From Gammaproteobacteria bacterium (GTDB taxonomy: Bacteria; Pseudomonadota; Gammaproteobacteria; BMS3Bbin11): a stretch of 16,910 bases of DNA. The notes beneath the pieces are model-generated. The model ran no database searches, was not told where the DNA came from, and was given only the letters and a program-made list of their open reading frames with translations. The stretch's first letter is position 1. The number at the start of each line of letters is the position of its first letter. The stretch is taken from the NCBI GenBank assembly GCA_030636465.1, contig DAOVWW010000002.1:1-16910 (forward strand), written 5' to 3'. This document shows positions 1-6,552 of the stretch, piece after piece. Both the position numbers and the translations under genes were made by a program.

Positions 1-553
1 AGCAACATATCTGGTGCTGAGAGTAATAACTGACACAGGGCGACACGGCGAAGCTCGCCTCCGGATAATTTACTGACATCAGCGTCCCAGGGCGCAAGGC
101 GTCAGCAGCAATTTCAAGTTTACGGTCAAGCTCCCATGCACCGGCAGTTTCAATCGCTACCTGCAGTTTTCCCTGCTCTTCCAGCAGGGAATTCATTTCG
201 TCATCTTCCATAGGCTCGGCAAAACGTGCGCAGACTTCATTATAACGGTCAACGAGTGCCTTGGTTTCAGCGACGCCCAGTTCAACATTACCCCGTACAT
301 CCAGGCTTTCATCCAGCTGTGGCTCCTGTGACAGAAAGCCTATCTTAATACCGGGCTGCGGCCGTGCTTCTCCCTCGATTTCAGTATCTATGCCTGCCAT
401 AATCTTCAGCAGAGTAGATTTACCAGAACCATTTAGGCCAAGTACACCAATCTTTGCACCGGGAAAAAATGATAATGAAATGTCTTCAAGTATTTTTCGT
501 CCGGGTGGTACGATTTTACTCACCCGGTTCATCGTGTAGATGTATTGCGCCAT
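1..553 (-). CDS. ettA: EttA-type ABC-F translation factor, N-terminal part, frameshifted
   Basis: Energy-dependent translational throttle protein EttA is a soluble ABC-F ATPase that binds the ribosomal E site and gates elongation according to ATP/ADP level. Reading from 553, the protein starts [17 protein letters not shown] and has Walker [10 protein letters not shown] at residues 39-47 and the EttA-typical GEARPQP and FLSQEPQL segments. The start is backed by a GAGGAG ribosome site just upstream. After about 154 codons the EttA reading (ending AADALR) leaves frame: the continuation [20 protein letters not shown], with the ABC signature LSGGE, lies in another frame. The break is near position 92, and one base, or 7 bases judged against remembered E. 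coli EttA (ALRLPDWDA), appears missing. The original frame stays open to the window edge. The second ABC domain lies outside the window. Family assignment is firm. Whether the frameshift is real or a sequencing/assembly error is unknown. Confidence 0.88.
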   Translation of the reverse strand, partial: MAQYIYTMNRVSKIVPPGRKILEDISLSFFPGAKIGVLGLNGSGKSTLLKIMAGIDTEIEGEARPQPGIKIGFLSQEPQLDESLDVRGNVELGVAETKALVDRYNEVCARFAEPMEDDEMNSLLEEQGKLQVAIETAGAWELDRKLEIAADALRPGTLMSVNYPEASFAVSPCVSYYSQHQICC

Positions 554-583
554 GCTTTACTCCTCGTTAGAGGCTTAATTATC

Positions 584-596
584 TTGAATTATTCAA
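584..596. promoter_or_regulatory. Small palindrome in the ettA/exonuclease divergent spacer
   Basis: TTGAAT and ATTCAA face each other around a single T in the 92-base spacer between the divergent ettA and exonuclease genes. It could be an operator shared by both promoters, but arms this short and AT-rich can arise by chance. No convincing -35/-10 pair was picked out. Confidence 0.2.
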
Positions 597-645
597 CACT
601 ACGCCAGCATTGTTTTATTAATAAAAGGCTCCCTAACGTATTACT

Positions 646-1551
646 ATGACATCGAAAGAAACTTTAAAAGAGCGTGTGTATCTTGTGGATGCAAGTATAT
701 ACATTTTCCGTGCATGGTTTTCCTATCAGGATGAGGTGACGGATAGTAGTGGTCATCTCGTTAATGCCGTGTATGGTTATGCTGATTTTCTCACCAGTCT
801 GTTACGTCAATTAAAACCAGCTTATATTGCTTGTGCCTTCGATGGCAGCTTAGCGACATGTTTTCGTAATGAAATTTACCCTGACTACAAAGCCAATAGA
901 GAGCCTGCACCGGCAGAACTAAAATATCAGTTTGAACTGTGTCGCAGGTTGACTCGTGCGCTGGGTATTACGGAGTATTCCAGTGACCGGTTTGAGGCAG
1001 ATGATATCCTCGGGACCATGGCGTCAATGATGAGGGCAGAGCAGCACCCTGTTACAGTCATTACTGCAGATAAAGACCTTACCCAGTTGTTACAGTATGA
1101 GCAGGATCAGTGGTGGGATTATGCGCGTAATATCAAACTTGATCATGAAGGTGTGTTGCAACGTTTTGGGGTGAAACCCGATCAGATAGCCGACATGCTG
1201 GCGCTGGCCGGTGATGTAGTCGATAACATCCCCGGTATTCCAGGTATCGGGCCAAAAACAGCCGCAGGTTTGTTGCAGCGTTTTGAAAACCTTGATGGTA
1301 TTTACGCCAGGCTGGATCAGGTTGAAGAGTGCGGCTTGAGAGGAGCGAAAAGAATTAAACAACTCCTGACAAAGCATGAAGGCGATGCTCGACTTGCACG
1401 TCAATTAACAGTGGTATCCGAACAAGTGCCGTTGCAGAGTGAGCCCTCTCACCTGAGCTGGCAGGGTGTAGAGAAGGAGCAGATTGAAGAAATATCAGAA
1501 GATCTGGGTTTCAGCAGCTTCCGGCGTCGATACTGGTTAGATATGGTTTAA
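646..1551 (+). CDS. xni: Stand-alone 5'-3' exonuclease / flap endonuclease (ExoIX-PolI N-domain family)
   Basis: This is a cytoplasmic FEN-type nuclease matching the 5'-nuclease domain of DNA polymerase I without the polymerase. It probably trims flaps or RNA primers. The 301-residue length fits a single-domain member. Visible motifs are D15 (YLVDAS), D66 (AFDGS), FRNEIYPDYKANR at 73-85, EADD at 117-120, ADKD at 141-144, and GDVVDNIPGIPGIGPKTA at 189-206, which combines the last metal-binding aspartates with the helix-hairpin-helix DNA-binding turn. The full set of acidic metal ligands seems present, so it should be catalytically competent. The ATG at 646 has no strong ribosome site, but the first beta strand with D15 follows closely, which fits the family. 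It is divergent from ettA. E. coli Xni is the nearest named relative, but the acidic set resembles the PolI domain, so the symbol is less certain than the family. Confidence 0.87.
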   Translation: MTSKETLKERVYLVDASIYIFRAWFSYQDEVTDSSGHLVNAVYGYADFLTSLLRQLKPAYIACAFDGSLATCFRNEIYPDYKANREPAPAELKYQFELCRRLTRALGITEYSSDRFEADDILGTMASMMRAEQHPVTVITADKDLTQLLQYEQDQWWDYARNIKLDHEGVLQRFGVKPDQIADMLALAGDVVDNIPGIPGIGPKTAAGLLQRFENLDGIYARLDQVEECGLRGAKRIKQLLTKHEGDARLARQLTVVSEQVPLQSEPSHLSWQGVEKEQIEEISEDLGFSSFRRRYWLDMV

Positions 1552-1642
1552 GATTCAGTATCGATGTCAGAATCTGTATTTGTTCAAGTCTAAACTGACA
1601 GAACATCAAAGCTCCACTATCGAGTGCGGCCCCTTTGATTCG

Positions 1643-2164
1643 TTAAACTAGCGTAACGCCAATAGCTCTCTCGTCGATCAGAACACCATCGTCTCGTAGC
1701 TCAAGTAAGGCGATTGCGGCCCCGGGTACCAATGTACCACTCCCTGCGTTGGCATTGGAAGCAATGATGCTAAAAGCCTGCGTGCAGCTCCCAGGAGGCA
1801 GTTCCCCAACTGCTCCACCATTACAACTGCTTGCGAATCCAACTGAAAACCCACCTGCAGAACGTGTTGCAACACCCTGCTCTATATAGCTTTGAACGCC
1901 AACGACTGATAACGTCGTACCGGAGGCATTATTTAGATCAATATCGTAGTCCACAGTTGGTCCACCAATGGTGAGCGTGGTCGAAACCAGACGAAGATCA
2001 GTAATACCGGTGACCCCTGGTGGAGAGGTTTGCGCATGAGCTGGCAAGATCACAGAATCCACAACTGGTTTGCTCCATGATTCGGGTAATGATTTACCAG
2101 CTGCGATTGCACCACTTCCTGCGGCAATGGATTTAAGTAATTTTCTACGAGATTGATCTGACAT
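1643..2164 (-). CDS. Secreted protein of unknown function with Tat-type signal
   Basis: This 173-residue protein is not recognised as a named family. Its N-terminus carries a twin-arginine motif SRRKLLKS (residues 5-12), a small Ala/Gly-rich hydrophobic stretch (13-23), then SWSKPVVDSVILPAHAQ, with a plausible cleavage after AHA (residue 44). Similar 'W-KPVVDSV-LPAHAQTS' leaders are recalled from other proteobacterial secreted proteins. The mature part is rich in Gly, Ser, Thr, Val and Ala with alternating hydrophobics, suggesting a beta-sandwich. Its two Cys (FASSCNGG and PGSCTQAF) could form a disulfide. The ATG at 2164 is chosen over the in-frame ATG at 2212 because an AGAGGA site sits six bases upstream and because the extra 16 residues would weaken the signal peptide. 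It is monocistronic, convergent with the exonuclease gene. Function unknown; periplasmic or extracellular location is inferred. Confidence 0.7.
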   Translation of the reverse strand: MSDQSRRKLLKSIAAGSGAIAAGKSLPESWSKPVVDSVILPAHAQTSPPGVTGITDLRLVSTTLTIGGPTVDYDIDLNNASGTTLSVVGVQSYIEQGVATRSAGGFSVGFASSCNGGAVGELPPGSCTQAFSIIASNANAGSGTLVPGAAIALLELRDDGVLIDERAIGVTLV

Positions 2165-2170
2165 TTTATT

Positions 2171-2176
2171 TCCTCT
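2171..2176 (-). promoter_or_regulatory. Ribosome binding site deciding the Tat-protein start
   Basis: Read on the minus strand this is AGAGGA, six bases before ATG 2164. It favours that start over the upstream in-frame ATG at 2212. Confidence 0.6.
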
Positions 2177-2212
2177 GAGTGTCATTCGTAAACAAGCACT
2201 GGAAGAATACAC

Positions 2213-2461
2213 CCATACAAAAAGTATGCTATTAATGGTGGCTGAATGGTAGTAATGAGCTGATGATAGGCACTCATAATATGAGTATGTGGCATGTGCT
2301 AAGTAGCAGGAGCTAGTTCATTTGCTACCACCAGATAGACTATTTACTTCACCTGGACGGTTTGTTTTGTGTCGATAGTTGAACTACGGGTAAGGTTTTT
2401 GTCAGCTTAAACCTGAAAAGAATTTAGGTTGTATCAGTTCAAGTCATTATTTTTTTACAGA
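2213..2461. other. Intergenic region with small palindromes
   Basis: About 250-300 bases without a gene lie between the end of the synthetase gene (2462) and the Tat-protein start. The region should hold the promoter of the Tat-protein gene. It contains three short inverted repeats: CATAC-AAAAA-GTATG (2214-2228), ACTCATA-A-TATGAGT (2272-2286) and TGCTA-AG-TAGCA (2297-2308). No rho-independent terminator with a proper T run was found for the synthetase, and no small ORF with a good ribosome site was seen. Confidence 0.4.
2272..2286. promoter_or_regulatory. Perfect 7-bp inverted repeat, possible operator
   Basis: ACTCATA and TATGAGT are perfect inverted arms around one A, about 110 bases upstream of the Tat-protein start. 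This is the shape of a dimeric regulator site, but no regulator is encoded nearby and no second copy was noticed, so the role is a guess. Confidence 0.25.
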
Positions 2462-4057
2462 CTATTTATTCTTGTCTGTCGGTTTTTCCGAGCCAACTTT
2501 TTTCTTAGCCTGCTTTTTCATTTCTTCTTCAGCGACTTCTTTGATCATTTCAGATTTAACCATTTCTGTGGTCGTTCTGAAATCAATTTTACCGCTACCC
2601 ATTTTTGGCAGTTCATCAAACACATAATATTTCTTCGGCATAGAAATAGAATGCAGTTCTTTTGATAGTTTTTGCTTCAATTCTTTTGTATCAAGTTCGG
2701 TGGTCATGGCGACAACTATCATGGCACCTTTGCGGGCATCGGGTACTTCCACCACACAACATTCCTGATCTTCAGGGATATGCTTGACCAGCACGGATTC
2801 AATCCTCACCAGGGATACCATTTCACCGCCGATTTTAGCAAAGCGTTTTAACCTACCCTTGTGCCAGAGAAAACCATCCTCATCAAATGCACCCATATCA
2901 CCGGTTTCATACCAGCCATTCTTAACTTTTAGAGCGGTTTCTTCGAGGTCATCGAGGTAGCCTTTCATCACCAGATCACCTTTAACCAGGATATTGCCTT
3001 CTTCTCCAGTGGGAAGATCTTTACCGGTATTGATGTCAGTGATGCGAACCTGAATGTTTTTTAGCACGCGGCCGATACTACCGGGTTTGTTTGCTCCCGG
3101 CAGGTTTGCGCTTATTACCGGACTGGTTTCAGTTGCTCCGTAGGCTTCCAGTATCTCAATGCCATGTTTTTCCTGATATGCCTCACGTAAGGTCGCCGGT
3201 AATTTGTCGGCGCTGGCGACGATTGCCTTGATCGATTTGAAATCATCGACACTGGCCTGCTTTAAATAACCCATGAGGAAGAAAGGAGTGCCGAATACTA
3301 ACGAGGCTTTTTCTTCATGGATGATGCGTACTATCGTTTTGAAGTCGAGGGGGTTGGCGTAAACAATCACTCTCATTCCCAGCTGTATTGGCAGCCAGAG
3401 ATTTGCCATGTGACCAAATACATGGAAGTAGGGCAGAATGGCGAGCATCCGGTCATCGTGCTCAAAGGGAAAGGCATTCAGCCCTGTGTCGATGTTTGAT
3501 GATAGATTCTTGTGACTGAGTTCTACGGCCTTTGGTGCTTTCTCACTACCGCTGGTGAACAGTATTACCGCCGTCTCTTCCATGTCTCCTTTGTGAACCA
3601 GACAGCGAAGTATAAACTTTGGTGATTTTGCTTTGATGGCAGCAATGATCTTTTCGAAGAGCGAAACTGATCCTACAATATCTTCGATGAAAACCATGCC
3701 TGGAACCAGGCGGCAGCCTAGCTTTTCCAGTAAGGCGCGTGAGGTAATAATCGTATGGAAATTACATTTTTGCTGAGCAAATTCAGCATTTTCAGCTGCA
3801 CCTGTTGAATAATTAATCATCACAGGGACTTTGCCAGCAAATAAAGTGCCGACAATAGTCAGGATGCTGCCGCTGGAGTTTGGAATCATTATGCCCAGGT
3901 AACCGTCTTTATATTGACGGAAACGGCGGGACAGCAGTAACGCCCCAATCAGGGCCTTTCCATAAGTGAGTTTTTTTCGCAGGTTGCGATCAACTATGGC
4001 GATTTCAGAAGAGTATTTTTTTGCTGATGTGATGAACATCTGATGCAATGGCATCAT
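2462..4057 (-). CDS. Aas-like acyl-ACP/acyl-CoA synthetase (AMP-binding ligase)
   Basis: This ANL-superfamily adenylating enzyme activates a fatty acid to acyl-AMP and transfers it to a thiol (ACP or CoA). In 531 residues it shows the P-loop FTSGSEKAPKAVELSHKNL (168-186), YGATE (306-310), YETGD (383-387), the hinge GRLKRFAKIGGEMVSL (401-416) and the catalytic lysine in MGSGKID (K490). The hinge and P-loop region match the synthetase half of E. coli Aas more closely than FadD. The N-terminal PlsC-type acyltransferase domain of Aas is absent, so this is a stand-alone synthetase. The usual Gly after P-K in the P-loop is Ala (PKAV), a mild deviation. The C-terminus is a Lys/Glu-rich tail (about 505-531). 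AAAGGA precedes ATG 4057 by seven bases. A second ATG follows directly at 4054. ACP versus CoA as acceptor cannot be decided from sequence. Confidence 0.82.
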   Translation of the reverse strand: MMPLHQMFITSAKKYSSEIAIVDRNLRKKLTYGKALIGALLLSRRFRQYKDGYLGIMIPNSSGSILTIVGTLFAGKVPVMINYSTGAAENAEFAQQKCNFHTIITSRALLEKLGCRLVPGMVFIEDIVGSVSLFEKIIAAIKAKSPKFILRCLVHKGDMEETAVILFTSGSEKAPKAVELSHKNLSSNIDTGLNAFPFEHDDRMLAILPYFHVFGHMANLWLPIQLGMRVIVYANPLDFKTIVRIIHEEKASLVFGTPFFLMGYLKQASVDDFKSIKAIVASADKLPATLREAYQEKHGIEILEAYGATETSPVISANLPGANKPGSIGRVLKNIQVRITDINTGKDLPTGEEGNILVKGDLVMKGYLDDLEETALKVKNGWYETGDMGAFDEDGFLWHKGRLKRFAKIGGEMVSLVRIESVLVKHIPEDQECCVVEVPDARKGAMIVVAMTTELDTKELKQKLSKELHSISMPKKYYVFDELPKMGSGKIDFRTTTEMVKSEMIKEVAEEEMKKQAKKKVGSEKPTDKNK

Positions 4058-4132
4058 AATTTTGTCCTTTGGCTTGATTTAACGCATATGCATTGATTGT
4101 TACCAACCCTGTGGCCGAGGTCAAATCAAGTA

Positions 4133-4160
4133 TTGAAATATTTTTGTGGTAGAGTATGCC
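4133..4160 (+). promoter_or_regulatory. Possible sigma70 promoter for the small secreted protein
   Basis: TTGAAA (4133-4138) and TATGCC (4155-4160) are separated by 16 bases upstream of the gene at 4229. An alternative extended -10, TGG-TAGAGT, ends at 4155. The -10 is a poor match, so confidence is low. Confidence 0.3.
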
Positions 4161-4180
4161 GCCCTGAGAGGCCTCCAGTT

Positions 4181-4197
4181 GAAAACAGGCTGTTTTC
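4181..4197 (+). promoter_or_regulatory. Perfect 8-bp inverted repeat in the leader of the secreted-protein gene
   Basis: GAAAACAG and CTGTTTTC are perfect arms around one G, 31 bases before the ATG at 4229 and downstream of the likely promoter. The single-base centre fits a protein-binding palindrome better than an RNA hairpin. It has no following T run, so it is not a terminator. Confidence 0.35.
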
Positions 4198-4228
4198 CGG
4201 GCACGACTAAATCAGTAAGGACAGGAAA

Positions 4229-4651
4229 ATGTATTATACAAAAATTAAATTCATTGCCAGAATGCTAGCAGGCTTACTGGTTGTTAACCTGTCTTTTGCT
4301 GAAGAAGTAGTTTATCTTAAATCGTCAAAGCCATGCCAGGTGGAGGTTTACCCCGCCCCTGAGGCCCAACCCTTAGCTGAGAAGTTGAATTGTGGGACCA
4401 GAGCCACAATTCTTGAGCGCCGAGGTCCGAGTATTAAGATTCAGATAGGTAAACAGGAAGCCGTTTGGGTGATCGCCAAAGACACGACTACTGAAGCCCC
4501 TGCTGAGCTGGAAGTTCTTCGACTGCAGGGTGATCAGAAGAAAATTGAGCGGGAACTCGCAGAGCTGAATGAGAAAGTGAAAATGCTTAGTGAGACTAGT
4601 GAAAAATTGATTAATGCCTTGCTGGCGGCTGAGGTGGTGAAGAAGAAATAA
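4229..4651 (+). CDS. Small secreted SH3-like protein with C-terminal coiled coil
   Basis: This 140-residue protein is not a named family. Residues 1-24 look like a Sec signal peptide (basic start, hydrophobic MLAGLLVVNLSFA, then EE), so it should be periplasmic. Residues about 26-85 (VVYLKSSKPCQVEVYPAP ... ATILERRGPSIKIQIG ... AVWVIAKD) have the strand pattern of a bacterial SH3-like domain, with two Cys (in KPCQV and LNCGT) that could pair. Residues about 92-130 are charged and heptad-like (LRLQGDQKKIERELAELNEKVKML in part), predicting a coiled coil, and the protein ends in a Lys-rich tail. The layout, SH3 plus coiled coil, recalls envelope accessory proteins of the TIGR04211 type but lacks their C-terminal membrane helix. 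GGACAGG lies upstream of the ATG. It is monocistronic, convergent with the TerB-like gene. Domain assignment is inference from pattern only. Confidence 0.65.
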   Translation: MYYTKIKFIARMLAGLLVVNLSFAEEVVYLKSSKPCQVEVYPAPEAQPLAEKLNCGTRATILERRGPSIKIQIGKQEAVWVIAKDTTTEAPAELEVLRLQGDQKKIERELAELNEKVKMLSETSEKLINALLAAEVVKKK

Positions 4652-4669
4652 AAAGAGCTGTGTTAGGGG

Positions 4670-4707
4670 TTACGTATTATGTGTTACGTAAACCGCAAAC
4701 CGTAAAC
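4670..4707 (+). repeat. Degenerate heptanucleotide repeat at a convergent junction
   Basis: In register, the spacer reads as successive heptamers TTACGTA, TTATGTG, TTACGTA, AACCGCA, AACCGTA, then AAC. It lies between the stops of two convergent genes (4651 and 4727). The TTACGTA unit differs by one base from TTAGGTA, the minus-strand unit of the repeat at 9716-9749. Confidence 0.5.
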
Positions 4708-4726
4708 TGGGCACTAATTTAAATTT

Positions 4727-5197
4727 TTATTGTTTATGCAACCTGGCCTGCTGTTTCGCACGCACATAGTCCTTATGTGGAATATAAAGTAGGGCACCGA
4801 TTTTACGCATGATGTGGTTCTCGTGTTTGTCGATGACACCATCAGCCAGGGCAATTCTCCACAACATTTCAACGATTATTATTTTTTCTTCGTTGCTGTA
4901 TTGTTCATTGATACAGCTGGTGAAGACTTGCAGTGATGTGGCATTGTGTACTTCTTCTTCTGCCAGTGTTGTGATCTGAGCTATTTCATCACTGCTAAGT
5001 CCAAATAACTCGTGCAAGGCTGTTTCTACTGCCGCCCATTCTTCATCGCGATGTTCATAATCTGATTTCAGTACTTCAATGAATAATGCCGCCGCTGCCA
5101 TATTCTTCTTATGGTCGGTGTTACCTAGGCTGTCAGTAGACGAAACGGACATAGTACTTTCAAAGAAAGCAGTGATTCGCTGGTAGATGATTTTCAT
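4727..5197 (-). CDS. TerB-like protein
   Basis: This 156-residue, mostly helical cytoplasmic protein of the TerB-like superfamily shows two related halves: AAALFIEVLKSDYEHRDEEW (35-54) followed by LHELFGLSSDEIAQI, and IVEMLWRIALADGVIDKHEN (108-127) followed by IMRKIGALLYIPHKDY. The pattern 'A-x-AD-G-x(3-7)-E-x(3)-I' with clustered acidic residues is typical of TerB, which is linked to tellurite resistance and metal or membrane stress, but most family members have no known activity. It is the last gene of the minus-strand cluster, 22 bases after hinT. No other ter gene is present, so a tellurite role is not supported here. The ribosome site before the ATG at 5197 is weak. A terminator downstream was not seen. 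Confidence 0.75.
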   Translation of the reverse strand: MKIIYQRITAFFESTMSVSSTDSLGNTDHKKNMAAAALFIEVLKSDYEHRDEEWAAVETALHELFGLSSDEIAQITTLAEEEVHNATSLQVFTSCINEQYSNEEKIIIVEMLWRIALADGVIDKHENHIMRKIGALLYIPHKDYVRAKQQARLHKQ

Positions 5198-5219
5198 GTT
5201 TGTGTTTGTCTTTTGTCTA

Positions 5220-5564
5220 TTAACCCGGAGGCCAGCTCATTTGGCGACCTGCGAGTAAATGCAGATGGATGTGATAAACAGCCTGGCCGCCTGCAGTATT
5301 ACAGTTCATCACGACTCGGTAACCATCGTCAGCATAACCGCCATCTTTAGCCAGTTTAGCGGCTACCTGGTTGAGTTGCCCTAGCACTTGAGTATCGGAA
5401 TCCTCTGCGTCGTTCAGTGTGGCGATGTGCTTTTTAGGAATGATCAGTACATGTACAGGAGCCTGTGGGTTGATGTCGTTGAAAGCAAGGACTTCATCAT
5501 CTTCATAGACTTTATCGGGTGGTATGTCACCGTTCACCATTTTACAAAACAGGCAGTCAGTCAT
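5220..5564 (-). CDS. hinT: HIT-family purine nucleoside phosphoramidase (HinT)
   Basis: HinT hydrolyses AMP-lysine and other adenosine phosphoramidates, and aminoacyl-adenylates, in the cytoplasm. The 114-residue protein has the family start MTDCLFCKMVNGDIPP with C4 and C7 as a possible metal pair, D-x-NPQAPVH at 30-38, the G-G-Q loop (AGGQAVYH, 91-98) and the histidine triad H98-I-H100-L-H102-L-L; H100 is the expected nucleophile. Length is normal for bacterial HinT. It sits two bases after the aguB stop, and its ribosome site (GGAGA) lies inside the last codons of aguB, so the two are translationally linked. The TerB-like gene follows. Nothing is missing or truncated. Other HIT branches (Fhit, GalT-like) are less likely given the size and motif. 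Confidence 0.93.
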   Translation of the reverse strand: MTDCLFCKMVNGDIPPDKVYEDDEVLAFNDINPQAPVHVLIIPKKHIATLNDAEDSDTQVLGQLNQVAAKLAKDGGYADDGYRVVMNCNTAGGQAVYHIHLHLLAGRQMSWPPG

Positions 5565-5566
5565 AA

Positions 5567-6496
5567 TTATTCTCCAGTGTTTTTCTTGAGTTCGTTCTCA
5601 GATGCCTGATCAAGAAAACGATGATCCAGGCCTGCGTAGGCGTCAATGCGACGGTCACGCAGAAATGGCCATGTTTGTCTTATGCTCTCATTGTGCCCAA
5701 GATCAATATCGGCCTGCAGCAGGCAATCTTCAGCGGCGGCTGCCTGCGACAGTATTTCACCTTGTGGGCCACAGATAAAGCTGTTGCCCCAGAACTCTGT
5801 TCCTTTCGTCTTGCCATCCGGGTCAGCTTCATGGCCATGACGGTTCGCTGCGAGCAGCGGAATACCATTACTGATGGCATGGGCACGCTGAATCGTGACC
5901 CAGCTATCCAGTTGCCGCTGTTGCTCGGACTCGTCATCAACTGGATCCCAGCCGATGGCCGTCGGGTAAACTAAACAGTCAGCACCTGCCAGGGTCATTA
6001 ATCGGGCCGCTTCGGGAAACCATTGGTCCCAGCATACCAGTACACCTATTTTCCCAATACTGGTTTGAATCGGTGTAAACCCTGTATCTCCGGGCGTGAA
6101 GTAATATTTCTCATAATATCCCGGGTCATCAGGTATGTGCATCTTGCGATAGCTGCCCGCCAGACTGCCATCCTTGTCCAGCACTACTGCTGTATTGTGG
6201 TAGAGACCTGCTGCCCGGCGTTCAAATGCTGAGCCTATAATGACCAGGTTCAGGCGTTTGGCCAGCGTTGCTAAAAATTCGGTGCTAGGCCCGGGTATGG
6301 GCTCTGCTCGCTCGAATTCCTGGCGGTCTTCATGCTGGCAAAAATAGAGGCCGTTATGCAGCTCGGGCAGCACCACCAGTTCGGCACCAGCTTTCGCTGT
6401 TTGTTCGAGCAGCTGTGTGAGTTTTTTCCAGTTCTTATCACGGTCATCCGAAAAAGATGTCTGGATAAGTCCTGCTTTAATATGTGAACGGGTCAT
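5567..6496 (-). CDS. aguB: N-carbamoylputrescine amidase
   Basis: This nitrilase-superfamily amidase converts N-carbamoylputrescine to putrescine, CO2 and ammonia, the last step of the agmatine route to polyamines. The catalytic triad is visible: E45 in LPELHNG, K118 in YRKMHIPDDP and C155 in LVCWDQWFPE. The signatures GYYEKYYFTPGD (126-137) and CWDQWFPEAARL are typical of AguB. Length, 309 residues, is about the family norm, with a short polar tail (ASENELKKNTGE) beyond the last conserved block. It shares the operon direction with aguA, 239 bases upstream, but a palindromic repeat lies between the two, which could affect transcript processing. It overlaps the regulatory space of hinT (gap of two bases). 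Other carbon-nitrogen hydrolases (beta-ureidopropionase) are possible but less likely with aguA next door. Confidence 0.93.
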   Translation of the reverse strand: MTRSHIKAGLIQTSFSDDRDKNWKKLTQLLEQTAKAGAELVVLPELHNGLYFCQHEDRQEFERAEPIPGPSTEFLATLAKRLNLVIIGSAFERRAAGLYHNTAVVLDKDGSLAGSYRKMHIPDDPGYYEKYYFTPGDTGFTPIQTSIGKIGVLVCWDQWFPEAARLMTLAGADCLVYPTAIGWDPVDDESEQQRQLDSWVTIQRAHAISNGIPLLAANRHGHEADPDGKTKGTEFWGNSFICGPQGEILSQAAAAEDCLLQADIDLGHNESIRQTWPFLRDRRIDAYAGLDHRFLDQASENELKKNTGE

Positions 6497-6552
6497 TAGA
6501 TGTAGGTGCTTAGCTTCAACATTTGCCAGGTTAGATTATAACAGTACAAAGT

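Noticed and set aside
261..539. Plus-strand open frame of 92 codons inside ettA
   Set aside because: It is antisense to clearly conserved EttA sequence including the Walker A motif, with Ser/Pro/Arg-rich low-complexity translation.
1090..1404. Minus-strand 104-codon frame inside the exonuclease gene
   Set aside because: Overlaps the helix-hairpin-helix and metal-ligand region of the real gene; composition unlike the neighbours.
2408..2460. Possible terminator (AACCT ... AGGTT followed by a T run)
   Set aside because: The stem is short and the T run lies about 20 bases beyond it, and on the strand opposite to the gene that ends there.
2429..2665. Plus-strand 78-codon Phe-rich frame at the end of the synthetase gene
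   Set aside because: The Phe richness is the complement of the Lys/Glu-rich tail of the synthetase; not a membrane protein gene.
4670..4707. Heptamer tract considered as a CRISPR fragment
   Set aside because: Units are 7 bases with no spacers and no cas genes are present.
5621..5974. Plus-strand frames of up to 117 codons across aguB
   Set aside because: Antisense shadows of a gene with an intact catalytic triad; no ribosome site and no recognisable protein pattern.
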